Shown here in pieces: positions 8,949-16,713 of a stretch of DNA of 64,000 nt (its first letter is position 1; each line of letters opens with the position of its first letter). The stretch is taken from the NCBI RefSeq assembly GCF_014217605.1, contig NZ_CP043639.1, positions 3,034,001-3,098,000 on the forward strand. Direction: 5' to 3'. The position numbers and the translations under genes were made by a program. Below the pieces are notes generated by a model. It was given only the letters and a program-made list of their open reading frames with translations. It was not told the DNA's origin and made no database searches. The DNA comes from Sphingomonas sp. NBWT7 (GTDB taxonomy: Bacteria > Pseudomonadota > Alphaproteobacteria > Sphingomonadales > Sphingomonadaceae).

Positions 8949-9137
8949 ATGACTGAAGATCAGGAGCGTTGGGCTGAAGCACTCGAGATCGAGCGGCAGC
9001 ACGGCATGCTGGCGCCGATGTGGATCGCCGAACGTACCGGTGCGCTCGCGTTGGCCGGTGACTTCGCCGGTGTGGCCCGCTTCCGCGAGATCGCCGCGAA
9101 ACACGAACAGCTTCTTGCCGCGAAGGCGCATGCATGA
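8949..9137 (+). CDS. Small hypothetical protein
   Basis: A 62-residue soluble protein: 'TEDQERWAEALEIERQHG' then 'WIAERTGALALAGDFAGVAR' and a short C-terminal helix. The start is the ATG at 8949; the frame is open upstream but that part overlaps the preceding membrane-protein gene. It looks like a helical protein of a type often seen in sphingomonad accessory regions. I do not know its role. Confidence 0.75.
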   Translation: MTEDQERWAEALEIERQHGMLAPMWIAERTGALALAGDFAGVARFREIAAKHEQLLAAKAHA

Positions 9138-9209
9138 TCGAGGCATTATGCCCGACGTTGCGCCTGACGGATCGATGATGGTGAGCGGCTTCGCCAGCGG
9201 TCTCTGCTC

Positions 9210-9314
9210 ATGCGCAGGCTGAAGCGCCTCTGGGATTATGAGACCGACAGCTTGTGGGTTTGGCTTCCGATCTGGGTCATCGGATTCCTGCTGCTTGGAG
9301 GATTTTTGGTTTAG
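9210..9314 (+). CDS. Very small single-pass membrane protein
   Basis: A 34-residue frame: basic N-terminus 'MRRLKRLWDYETDS', then one hydrophobic segment 'LWVWLPIWVIGFLLLGGF' ending directly before the stop. The positive-inside pattern predicts the N-terminus in the cytoplasm. It follows the 62-residue gene. The ribosome binding site is weak, so the call rests on the protein pattern alone. Confidence 0.5.
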   Translation: MRRLKRLWDYETDSLWVWLPIWVIGFLLLGGFLV

Positions 9315-9407
9315 GCGTGCCTACCAGCACCTTACACGCCGAAGTTATCCACAACTTCCACAGGAAGCTCGACGCAACCCGACTCCGGCCGTTCGCGTCG
9401 GCTCACC

Positions 9408-9689
9408 ATGGCTACGGTTCTTGCCCCATCTACTGGCGAGGAGATCCGCGATCTGCTCGTACATCTGCTGGCTGGCGTAACGCACGCGAGCGAGGCTACG
9501 TGGCGCAAGCGCATCGGCACGATCGAGCGTTACCCGACGTGGAAGTACGTACGGTTCAGCTGGGGCGTCGCGCCTAACGCACAGGGGGCCGATCTTGAGG
9601 CAGTCAAAAAGGCGGTCGAGATCGTCCGCGCTGAGCATCCGTACATCACCGATCGCCTGCCAAATGGGATCGATCGGCTCGCACGATAA
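9408..9689 (+). CDS. Hypothetical protein
   Basis: A 93-residue soluble protein with 'STGEEIRDLLVHLLAGVTHAS', 'WRKRIGTIERYPTWKY' and 'DLEAVKKAVEIVRAEHPYI'; alternating helix and loop with conserved-looking Trp and aromatic positions. No signal or membrane segment and no recognised family. The residue pattern supports a real gene. It is convergent with the 49-residue gene, with an eight-base gap. Confidence 0.65.
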   Translation: MATVLAPSTGEEIRDLLVHLLAGVTHASEATWRKRIGTIERYPTWKYVRFSWGVAPNAQGADLEAVKKAVEIVRAEHPYITDRLPNGIDRLAR

Positions 9690-9697
9690 TGCAATGC

Positions 9698-9847
9698 TCA
9701 GGCGCGAACTGTACGTCGCCGATGCAGCACTCGCGTCTTCAAATGCGCCGATTCTAGCGCCTGTTGATCGATGACGCGGAGGTGCTCTTCGCGCGTCACG
9801 ATATGCGCGAAATGCGCTCGCTCGAAGTGCACCAGCTCTGCGTACAT
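9698..9847 (-). CDS. Small protein, paralogue of the one at 11826-12008
   Basis: A 49-residue frame starting 'MYAELVHFERAHFAHIVTREE'. The first 24 residues match the minus-strand protein at 11826-12008 ('MYSEQVYFDAAHFAHIVAWEE') at most positions, including AHFAHIV. Similarity at protein level with different codons argues that both N-termini are translated. Function unknown. Confidence 0.55.
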   Translation of the reverse strand: MYAELVHFERAHFAHIVTREEHLRVIDQQALESAHLKTRVLHRRRTVRA

Positions 9848-9923
9848 TCCTGCCGCCGTAGCGACCTGAACAATAAGAAACAGTTCCTGTCGTGCGCGTT
9901 ACGAGCGGCGCAACCGCGATCCA

Positions 9924-10145
9924 TCAATCAGCCGGTTTGATCGCGCGGCGTTCTCTCCGCTGCCGCTCATCCCACTCGCTTTCGACCCTCTGTCCGTTTG
10001 CCTCTGCCGCCTTGTCGGTTAGCCGATCAGCGGTTTCCAGCGCGGCCTCAGGGGTAACGGCGACGGCAACGCCGTCAGGTCCGTCGAGAAGGACCGACCC
10101 GTCCTCCGCAGTTACCTTCGATGCGTCCTTGTAGATCTTACTCAT
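9924..10145 (-). CDS. Small hypothetical protein
   Basis: A 73-residue soluble protein: beta-like N-terminus 'MSKIYKDASKVTAEDGSVLLDGPDGVAVAVTP', then a charged helical tail 'ESEWDERQRRERRAI'. I chose the ATG at 10145; the frame continues upstream but that part overlaps the region before a divergent gene and does not look like protein. It has no recognised domain. Confidence 0.7.
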   Translation of the reverse strand: MSKIYKDASKVTAEDGSVLLDGPDGVAVAVTPEAALETADRLTDKAAEANGQRVESEWDERQRRERRAIKPAD

Positions 10146-10284
10146 GCGACACTCCACTTCACGGAGTATCAACGCCGCGGCCGGTGCTCCGATCACATCA
10201 AATACGGCGATCTGGGTTAAGCAGATCGCGTGTGTCTCGTCGTCCGCATGCGCGTTGAATCGATAAGCATCAAGGGAGAGTGAC

Positions 10285-10446
10285 GTGGAGCTGCAATCGG
10301 CATTGGAACGTCTGCGTGAGTTCAGCCTGTCCTGGAACGATGAAGACGTTGTCGACGAGAACAGCCAACTGACGGGAGCCGATCTCAAGCTGATCGCTCA
10401 GCTACTTGGATCCGAAGCGGCTCCCGCCGCTGGCGTCACCGATTAG
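10285..10446 (+). CDS. Small acidic hypothetical protein
   Basis: A 53-residue protein: 'VELQSALERLREFSLSWNDED' then 'LTGADLKLIAQLLGSEAA'. It starts with GTG at 10285 behind a good ribosome binding site, AGGGAGAG. A hairpin terminator lies 45 bases after the stop. It is acidic, helical and cytoplasmic; unknown function. Confidence 0.65.
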   Translation: MELQSALERLREFSLSWNDEDVVDENSQLTGADLKLIAQLLGSEAAPAAGVTD

Positions 10447-10490
10447 CCGTCCACTCGTTATTGCCTAGTCCGCTAGCGCCGCGCCTAGGG

Positions 10491-10530
10491 GAAGCAGGAC
10501 GGTGCCGTGCACGCAGTGCCGTCCTGCTTC
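10491..10530 (+). terminator. Hairpin terminator
   Basis: A perfect 12-base inverted repeat, GAAGCAGGACGG (10491-10502) and CCGTCCTGCTTC (10519-10530), with a 16-base loop. The tail TTCC is short on T, so termination may be weak. It closes the 53-residue gene. Confidence 0.6.
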
Positions 10531-10677
10531 TTCCGGCGGTTCGGCATCCATGCGGCCAGGGCATCAATGAACACAATCGCCGGGTGCCAAGCTCAAAACC
10601 TAGATAAATCAGTGTTTCGGTACCGGAACGGTTGGTGCTAAAATACTGGAAGGTAGTTATCTGCGGCGGAGGCTGCC

Positions 10678-10860
10678 GTGGACGATTCAAGCGTTGTGAC
10701 GATAGGCGAGCCGCGATCTGCCGAGATCGATGCTATCGGCGCCAGCCTGTCTTGTGCGTTTCCACCTCCGCGCGCCGATCCTTTTGCTGATTTGCTGGCT
10801 GAGATCGACCGAGTGGACACGACGGAACCGGCGCTAATCGCCCGGCAGCATATCCGTTGA
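10678..10860 (+). CDS. Small protein with possible NepR-like helix
   Basis: A 60-residue protein starting with GTG at 10678. The stretch 'IGASLSCAFPPPRADPFADLL' followed by 'AEID' resembles the NepR anti-sigma motif (IG-x-x-L ... P ... LLxxLD), which binds EcfG-type sigma factors and PhyR. The match is short and the usual phyR-ecfG neighbours are absent, so this is only a hint. It precedes a lipoprotein gene by 53 bases. Confidence 0.5.
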   Translation: MDDSSVVTIGEPRSAEIDAIGASLSCAFPPPRADPFADLLAEIDRVDTTEPALIARQHIR

Positions 10861-10913
10861 GTTTCGATGGTCCCTGTGCGTACACCACGTCACCAACAAG
10901 GGGTTGATCAAAG

Positions 10914-11183
10914 ATGAAGAAGATGGTTCTACTCGCGTCCGCTGCTGGCCTTCTCTCGCTCGCAGCCTGCAACTCGAGCCCGCAAGAGCAAGCCGCTGAC
11001 AACATCGAGGCGAACAGCGAGGCAGTGGCCGATAACCTCGAGGACGCTGCCGACGCGACCGGTAACGAGGCTGCCGAAGCAAACCTTGAGAACGCCGCAG
11101 ATGCGGTGCGGGCAACGGGTCAGAACCAGGCCGAGGATATGCGGACCAACGATCCGGACACCAATCTTTCGAATGGCATCTGA
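10914..11183 (+). CDS. Small lipoprotein, Asn/Ala/Glu-rich
   Basis: An 89-residue lipoprotein. Signal peptide with lipobox 'SLAAC' (acylated Cys at about residue 19), then an acidic mature part with repeated 'DN(I/L)E' and 'ENAADA' units: 'ADNIEANSEAVADNLEDAADATGNEAAEANLENAADAV'-type heptads suggesting a helical stalk like a small Lpp-type protein. A strong hairpin terminator follows. It is probably anchored in the periplasmic face of the outer or inner membrane, perhaps as an envelope stress or structural protein. Confidence 0.8.
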   Translation: MKKMVLLASAAGLLSLAACNSSPQEQAADNIEANSEAVADNLEDAADATGNEAAEANLENAADAVRATGQNQAEDMRTNDPDTNLSNGI

Positions 11184-11235
11184 TCTTCCAAGAGATTAGA
11201 AGCTGTCTTGGCTCGCTCCCAAGCAGCTAAACGAG

Positions 11236-11269
11236 AAGGGCATCTGGGTCATCCGGGTGCCCTTTTCTT
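11236..11269 (+). terminator. Rho-independent terminator
   Basis: AAGGGCA and TGCCCTT form a perfect 7-base stem around a 15-base interior that can pair further, followed by TTCTT. It lies about 50 bases after the lipoprotein stop and just before the convergent SRAP gene. Confidence 0.75.
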
Positions 11270-11275
11270 GACCGA

Positions 11276-11902
11276 TCAAGCGTCCACTCGCATCAGCTGT
11301 GCAGGGTAAGGTGCCACCAGCTGCATGGCGTCCTCGATCGGCGCGCGCAGCCATGTCTCCTCATCCTCGTCGTGCAGCAGCACCGGCATCGCCTTCGGAT
11401 GGATCGGCGCCACCAGTGAGTTCGGCTCGGTCGTCAGGAACGCGAACACGGCGCCGCCCTCGGCCGGGCGCCAGATCCCGGCGAAGCTCACGATTGGTCG
11501 GCTGGGTACGTCGAACCAGTGGAGTGGCAGCTTACCGTCGGCGCCACGGGTCTGGCCGTATTCGCTAAAGGCGGTGAATGGCACCAGGCAGCGTCGTTCC
11601 GGGTTCACGAGCGCGCTCTTCCAGAAAGGTGACGTGTAGTTGCGGACGTTCGTCACCTTTTTGTCGAGCAGCACCGGCTTGCCCGTCGCCTTGTCGATCC
11701 GCTTGCCGGGCACCTTGTGCGGGAAGCCCCAACTCATCGTGTCTAGGATACGCGCACCGTCAGCTTCGCGCACGACATACGCCGGCTTGTCAGGAAACAG
11801 TTCGGGCGGCGGAATGGTAAGGTCGTCAGGATAAGGCGAGACGATCCCGTAGCGGCCGGCAAGTTCGGCCTGCTTGGCCGACATACGATAGCGATTGCAC
11901 AC
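11276..11902 (-). CDS. SRAP (SOS response-associated peptidase) family, YedK/HMCES-like
   Basis: A 208-residue cytoplasmic protein of the YedK/HMCES family, which forms a thiazolidine crosslink to abasic sites in single-stranded DNA and shields them. The hallmark N-terminus 'MCNRYRM' is present: after Met removal Cys2 is the crosslinking residue. 'NVRNYTSPFW', 'RCLVPFTAFSEY' and 'HPKAMPVLL' supply the conserved Asn, Glu and His. Length is normal for the family. I see no GTTC-N7-GTTC SOS box directly upstream. Confidence 0.92.
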   Translation of the reverse strand: MCNRYRMSAKQAELAGRYGIVSPYPDDLTIPPPELFPDKPAYVVREADGARILDTMSWGFPHKVPGKRIDKATGKPVLLDKKVTNVRNYTSPFWKSALVNPERRCLVPFTAFSEYGQTRGADGKLPLHWFDVPSRPIVSFAGIWRPAEGGAVFAFLTTEPNSLVAPIHPKAMPVLLHDEDEETWLRAPIEDAMQLVAPYPAQLMRVDA

Positions 11903-12008
11903 GCAGGCTCTCCGGTAGGCTCGAGAGCCTCGCGAGACGACGAACCTCTTCCCACGCTACGATATGGGCAAAGTGCGCGGCGTCAAAATATACCTGTTCC
12001 GAGTACAA
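11826..12008 (-). CDS. Small protein, paralogue of the one at 9698-9847
   Basis: A 60-residue frame whose first 25 residues ('MYSEQVYFDAAHFAHIVAWEE') match the protein at 9698-9847. The C-terminal half differs and overlaps the first 77 bases of the SRAP gene in another frame, so this copy may be truncated or have gained a new tail. Function unknown. Confidence 0.45.
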   Translation of the reverse strand: MYSEQVYFDAAHFAHIVAWEEVRRLARLSSLPESLRVQSLSYVGQAGRTCRPLRDRLALS

Positions 12009-12153
12009 CGCTCAGCAATCCTCTGTTGAACGCCCTGCCTGCGCCGCAGGTACGTAGCGCCGGCCCAAATGGATGCGCCGTTATCTGGTCAGTTCCGGGC
12101 TGCGTGCGGCCTGCAACGGTGCAGGCTTCGACCTTCGCAACGCCGCGAACGCC

Positions 12154-12360
12154 CTACTGCGTTGTCGTGCCGGCGATAGCCGCGGTGTTCATCGAAGCGC
12201 GACGTCGAGACAGAACCTGCTGTTCAGACAGCGGAGAGCCGATTGCAACGCGATCCTTAGCTCGCGGCGAGACCTGACTTTGTAGGTAGCTCATGACGAC
12301 GACGACGCACAGGACCGCGACCAGCGCCCCGTACATGATCAACGAACTTCGCTTTTCCAT
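12154..12360 (-). CDS. Small single-pass membrane protein
   Basis: A 68-residue protein with basic start 'MEKRSS', one transmembrane segment 'LIMYGALVAVLCVVVVMSYL' (about 7-26) and a polar tail of about 40 residues with 'PRAKDRVAIGSPLSEQQVLS'. The ATG at 12360 is chosen because the hydrophobic segment follows directly. Unknown function; the tail faces the periplasm if the positive-inside rule holds. Confidence 0.55.
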   Translation of the reverse strand: MEKRSSLIMYGALVAVLCVVVVMSYLQSQVSPRAKDRVAIGSPLSEQQVLSRRRASMNTAAIAGTTTQ

Positions 12361-12375
12361 CTGACCTGCCGTCAT

Positions 12376-12728
12376 AGTTCGGCGGGCTCAACGCTGAATA
12401 GTCGCTCCGTTTCCTTAACCATGATCAATATTGCATGTTCGGACCGTGTGGCTGAAGTTACGTGCACCGGGTGTCGCATTCAGCCGGTTCTCCCGGGCGT
12501 CTCGCAGTCCCTCGATTTCGCGAGACGCCCATTCAGCCCCGCTGTTGTAGCATGGTGAGCACGCCATCGCCCGCGGACATGACTAGTCTTCTCGAAGCGG
12601 ACGGGCAGCTAACGCCCAAAAGCGGACGTTCGTCCGCCTCACCGAGGCTTGAGGGCGGTAGGCCTACCGGCGACGACGTATATGGCGTAAGTCGCTTTCA
12701 GATAGGCGCTTTTGTGCGAGGCTTTAGC
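12376..12728. other. Intergenic with half copy of dispersed repeat
   Basis: The frame of the downstream kinase is open through this stretch, but it contains CCCAAAAGCGGACGTT (about 12614-12629), a half copy of the extragenic repeat, so I treat it as leader. The promoter of the kinase probably lies here. Confidence 0.45.
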
Positions 12729-15569
12729 ATGGACCTGCAAAGCGAGAACGAGGCGCTGAGAGCGCAGTTGCGGGAAAGCGAGCTCCGCAATCAGCTTTTC
12801 TCCGAGAGTTGGGCGCAAGCGGTATGGGAGACCGACGCCGCGGGTGTCGTCGTCGCAGACAGTCCGAGCTGGCGCGCTTACACCGGACAGAGCCTTTCCG
12901 AGTGGATAGGCAACGGCTGGCTGGACGCCGTTCACCCCGGCGACCGAGCTTTCGCGGAGCGGGGATGGCGGGAGGCGTTGGCAGCCCGGTGTGTCTTCGA
13001 TGCAGACTTCCGCCTTCGTGCTTGTCCCGGCGGGTGGCGCTGGACGAACGTGCGCGCCGCGCCGCTGCTCGACTCCGCAGGTCGGATTGAGAAGTGGGTC
13101 GGCCTGAACATCGACATCGATGACCGCAAGCGCGCTGAGGAAGCGTTGCGCGAGAGCGAGCACTTGCGCCGCGTTGCCCTTTCCGGTGGTCGGATGGGAT
13201 CCTGGTGTTGGGACCGTGAGGCAGACCTGATCCGGGGGGACGAGCAGTTCTTCGCTCTATGGGGATTGCCTCCGACCGACAAAGCGCTGCCGCTCGCGAC
13301 CTTCGCCGCGCACATGTCTGCCGAAGGCGCAGCGGAGATGGAGGAGGTGGTCGCTCGGGCACTTGCGACGGCCGAGGAATTCTCCGGGCCGCTAGAGGTC
13401 GTTGCGGGTCCGAGGAAGGGAAATTGGGTGCAGTGGCAGGGCCGCGCCGCCGAGGACGACCCTTCAGTCCTCTACGGCGTCACCTTCGACATCACGGAGC
13501 GGCGGGCGACGGAAGCGGCGTTGCGGGCGAGCGAAGAGCAGCAGGCGTTCCTGCTCCATCTCAGCGATTCCGTCCGGACGCTCAAGGAGCCCGCCGATAT
13601 CCAGGGCGCGACCACACGCCTGCTTCGCGAGAAGCTCGACGCCGGATGGTGCTATTATGTGGAGTGGGCTTCGGACGGGAACGTGGGCCTCGTCCTGCGC
13701 GATAGCGCGCGGCAGGGACTTCCGTCGCTTGCCGGCAACCACGACGTGTCCGATGCACTCGAGTTCGTCCGGCTCCTGGAGGGCGGCGCCGTCGTGACCG
13801 TTCCAGATTACGCCGCCTACGAAGATCTTCCTGAGCGTATCCGCGTGCAGTTCGTGAAGCTCGGCTTCCGGTCGATGATCGTCTCTCCCCTGGTCAAGGA
13901 AGGCCGTCTCATCGCCTCGCTAATCGTGGGCGACGTCGACCCGCGAGACTGGTCAACGAGCGAGGCATCACTTGTGGTCGAAGTCGCCGAGCGCACGTGG
14001 GCCGCGCTGGAACGCGGACGCTCGGAGGCGGCGCTCCAGGCAAGCGAGCAGGCACTCGCTACCGATCTCGTCGACGCGGAACGGCTGCTCAGCCTGTCGG
14101 AACGACTGGTTTTGGAAGAGAGCATGCAGTCGATCTACGACGAGGCGCTGTCCGCGACCGTCGCGATCGCCCGAGCGGACGCCGGAACCATCCAGGTCTA
14201 CGACGCGGCGACGCAGGCGCTGGAGCTGATCGTCAGCCGCAACTTCTCGCGCACGATCACCGATTATTTCCACCGTGTCGACGCGAGCAGCCGGACCGCG
14301 TGCGGGATCGCGCTGAAGACGGGCGAGATCGCCTTCGCTGATTTCCCCGAAGAGGTCGGCGACTTCGGCTGTCAGCTGCTCGTTGGCGAGGGCATCCAAT
14401 CGGCCGTAGCCTATCCGCTGATCTCGCGCACCGGTGCGCCGCTCGGGATGCTCAACGCGCATTGGCGTCACGCCAGGCACCGGCCGGACGAGCGCCAGCT
14501 ACGTTTCCTGGGCCTGCTCGCGCGTCAAACGGCGGACCTGATCGACCAGCGGCGGAGCCAGAGCGCCCTCCGCGAGATCCGGGAGCAGCAACGGGCCTTG
14601 ATCGAGGGCGTGCCGCAGCTCGTCTGGCGCGCCGTTGACGGCGGACAATGGACCTGGGCCAGCCCACAGTGGACCGACTTCACCGGGCTGCCAGAGGAGC
14701 GTAGCCACGGCTTCGGCTGGCTCGATCCGGTTCACCCCGACGACCGCTCCCACGTTCGCGACGTTTGGGCCGGCGCGATCGAGCGCGGCGAGTTCCAGGT
14801 CGATTACCGGCTCCGCCACGCCGAGGAAGGCCGCTACCGCTGGTTCCAGTCGCGTGCGACGCCTGTGCGCGACGAGCACGGCGGGATCGTGGAGTGGCTA
14901 GGCACCTCGACCGACGTAGACGATCTTCGAAGAGCGCAGGACCGGCACGAGGTATTGCTTGCTGAGCTACAGCATCGAGTCCGCAACATCCTCGCGGTAA
15001 CCCGCTCTATGATTAGCAGATCAGATGATGGCGAACGTTCAACCGAGGACTATGTCGCCCATCTGCAAGGTCGAATTTCAGCCCTGGCGCGGACGCAGGT
15101 GCTGCTAACGCGAGCGGCCGGGAGCACGGTGGATCTGGAACTCTTGATCCGGGACGAGATTGTCGCCCAAGCGGCGTCCGATGATCATGTCAGCCTCAAA
15201 GGCGAAGCCGTAGCAGTGTCGCCAAAGGTCGCTGAGGTGCTGACGCTTGCGGTTCACGAACTGGCGACCAACGCGACCAAATACGGTGCCTTCTCACGTG
15301 AGTCCGGCAGGCTCGAGGTCAGCTGGACGATCGACGAGCGCGACGGGCAGCCGTGGCTGACGATCATCTGGCGAGAGCATGGCGTGCCGATCGTCGATGC
15401 AGTGCCGCGCCGGCAAGGGTTCGGGACAGAATTGATCAGGCGGCGCATCCCGTATGAGCTTAAGGGCTACGGCAGCGTCGAACTCAGGCCGGGCGGGTTG
15501 GCAGCCCGTATCGAGTTTCCGCTCGTCGACGGCGAGAGCATCCTTCAGACTGATGCAGGAGGACGGTAA
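12729..15569 (+). CDS. Multi-PAS/GAF HWE-family histidine kinase
   Basis: A cytoplasmic sensor kinase of 946 residues. In order: short coiled coil (1-25), PAS (about 25-140), PAS (145-262), GAF (about 275-430), GAF (about 455-620), PAS (about 630-755) and an HWE kinase core (about 770-930). The core has the phospho-acceptor 'LQHRVRNILAV', N-box 'HELATNATKYGAFS', the diagnostic 'WREHG' (W-x-E) and 'GFGTELI'. The three PAS repeats and two GAFs suggest light, redox or small-molecule inputs; no LOV-type cysteine motif (NCRFL) is visible. I start at the ATG at 12729, after the repeat. It is followed one base later by a response regulator gene, its likely partner. Confidence 0.88.
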   Translation: MDLQSENEALRAQLRESELRNQLFSESWAQAVWETDAAGVVVADSPSWRAYTGQSLSEWIGNGWLDAVHPGDRAFAERGWREALAARCVFDADFRLRACPGGWRWTNVRAAPLLDSAGRIEKWVGLNIDIDDRKRAEEALRESEHLRRVALSGGRMGSWCWDREADLIRGDEQFFALWGLPPTDKALPLATFAAHMSAEGAAEMEEVVARALATAEEFSGPLEVVAGPRKGNWVQWQGRAAEDDPSVLYGVTFDITERRATEAALRASEEQQAFLLHLSDSVRTLKEPADIQGATTRLLREKLDAGWCYYVEWASDGNVGLVLRDSARQGLPSLAGNHDVSDALEFVRLLEGGAVVTVPDYAAYEDLPERIRVQFVKLGFRSMIVSPLVKEGRLIASLIVGDVDPRDWSTSEASLVVEVAERTWAALERGRSEAALQASEQALATDLVDAERLLSLSERLVLEESMQSIYDEALSATVAIARADAGTIQVYDAATQALELIVSRNFSRTITDYFHRVDASSRTACGIALKTGEIAFADFPEEVGDFGCQLLVGEGIQSAVAYPLISRTGAPLGMLNAHWRHARHRPDERQLRFLGLLARQTADLIDQRRSQSALREIREQQRALIEGVPQLVWRAVDGGQWTWASPQWTDFTGLPEERSHGFGWLDPVHPDDRSHVRDVWAGAIERGEFQVDYRLRHAEEGRYRWFQSRATPVRDEHGGIVEWLGTSTDVDDLRRAQDRHEVLLAELQHRVRNILAVTRSMISRSDDGERSTEDYVAHLQGRISALARTQVLLTRAAGSTVDLELLIRDEIVAQAASDDHVSLKGEAVAVSPKVAEVLTLAVHELATNATKYGAFSRESGRLEVSWTIDERDGQPWLTIIWREHGVPIVDAVPRRQGFGTELIRRRIPYELKGYGSVELRPGGLAARIEFPLVDGESILQTDAGGR

Positions 15570-15570
15570 C

Positions 15571-15939
15571 ATGGAAAAGCCCACGCTGCAGAACGCACGG
15601 ATACTTATCCTCGAGGACGATTACTATCTCGCGACCGATCTTCAGGCAGCGCTGGAAGCGGCTGGTGCTCAGGTCGTAGGCCCGTTCGCTGATCCAGCGG
15701 ACGCGGCTCACGCACTAAAATCGAATGCGCCGAACTGCGCGCTCGTCGACCTAAACCTTGGCCGGGGGATCGATTTCGAACTGCCGCAGGAACTCGCGCG
15801 ACAATCGATCCCGTTTGCGTTTGTGACGGGATATGATCGAGATGCGATCCCTGACACGTTCGCTGGAACGGCCAGGGTCGAGAAGCCTGTCGCCCCGCAA
15901 AAGGTCGTGGAGATCGTACGGCTGTTATTGGCTGTTTAG
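15571..15939 (+). CDS. Single-domain response regulator
   Basis: A 122-residue receiver domain with no output domain. Acidic pocket 'LEDDYYLA' (E15-D16-D17), phospho-acceptor Asp60 in 'CALVDLNLG', and the conserved Lys in 'RVEKPV' near 107. The start is fixed by the ribosome binding site GCAGGAGGA at 15556-15564. It is one base behind the HWE kinase stop, so it is probably phosphorylated by that kinase and passes the signal by protein contact. Its 3' end overlaps the convergent Crp-type gene by 15 bases. Confidence 0.9.
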   Translation: MEKPTLQNARILILEDDYYLATDLQAALEAAGAQVVGPFADPADAAHALKSNAPNCALVDLNLGRGIDFELPQELARQSIPFAFVTGYDRDAIPDTFAGTARVEKPVAPQKVVEIVRLLLAV

Positions 15940-16713
15940 CGCATATGGCTCCGAATGTCGTAGCGCCTGGCCGGCAACCGCGTCTGGCAAATGGAGATAA
16001 TGAGGATCGAACTCTCCGACGCGTACCAGACCCTGCCAATCAAGGACGGTGGTTTCTCGACCCGAGCTTTCGAGCAGCCCTTCGCCGCGTAGCGACTGCA
16101 TCATCCGGTTCACGTGCACCGACGTCAGGCCGAGCGCATCGGCGATCTGATCCTGGGTTATGGGCATCGGAAAGCGGCCCTCGATGAAGTTGCCGATCTG
16201 GTTCGATCGCACCGCGAGCTCACAGATCAGATGAGCAAGGCGTGCCCGCGCATCGCGTCGGCCAACGTTGACGAGCCAATGCGCGACGATGTTGCCGTCG
16301 ATGACGCACTCCCGCCAGAGAGCGGCACCCACGCCGGGAAAGCGCGCGACCAGATCGCGAAGGGCGGCATGCGGGATCTGAAGGATGGTTGTGGACGTAA
16401 GCGCGACCAGAGGCGCAGGAGCAGCCGGAAGCATCAGCGAATGGAGATCCACCATGTCGCCTGCCACATGCATCGAGACGATCTGGCGAGCCCCGTTCAA
16501 TACCTGAGCGAACCTTGCCACGATGCCATTGGCCACGATACAGGCATGATCTGCCGTATCTCCAAGCCGCACGATCTCGCGATGCGGCTGCACCTGTCGC
16601 GGCGTCACCGGCAAGCCGAGGATGCCATCGCACTCCTCGTCGTTCAGCTTGGATCGGCCCTCGACCTTCGCCAGGAAAAGCTTCAGCGGGTCGGGTCCCT
16701 TGAGAAAGCTCAT
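15925..16713 (-). CDS. Crp/Fnr family transcriptional regulator
   Basis: A 262-residue regulator related to the one at 5123-5869. N-terminal ligand-binding barrel (about 20-130, 'HVAGDMVDLHSLM') and C-terminal winged helix-turn-helix with 'ITQDQIADALGLTSVHVNRMM'. Both proteins share 'WLVNxGxRxAxxxxAHLxCEL' before the DNA-binding part. No Fnr iron-sulfur cysteines. I start at the ATG at 16713. It is convergent with the response regulator, forming a kinase-regulator-Crp locus. Confidence 0.87.
   Translation of the reverse strand: MSFLKGPDPLKLFLAKVEGRSKLNDEECDGILGLPVTPRQVQPHREIVRLGDTADHACIVANGIVARFAQVLNGARQIVSMHVAGDMVDLHSLMLPAAPAPLVALTSTTILQIPHAALRDLVARFPGVGAALWRECVIDGNIVAHWLVNVGRRDARARLAHLICELAVRSNQIGNFIEGRFPMPITQDQIADALGLTSVHVNRMMQSLRGEGLLESSGRETTVLDWQGLVRVGEFDPHYLHLPDAVAGQALRHSEPYALNSQ

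Noticed and set aside
11902..12010. SOS box for the SRAP gene
   Set aside because: A GTTC occurs (about 11995) but no second GTTC lies seven bases away.
12462..12728. N-terminal extension of the HWE kinase from 12462
   Set aside because: It would translate through a dispersed repeat; the ATG at 12729 begins directly before the coiled coil and PAS region.
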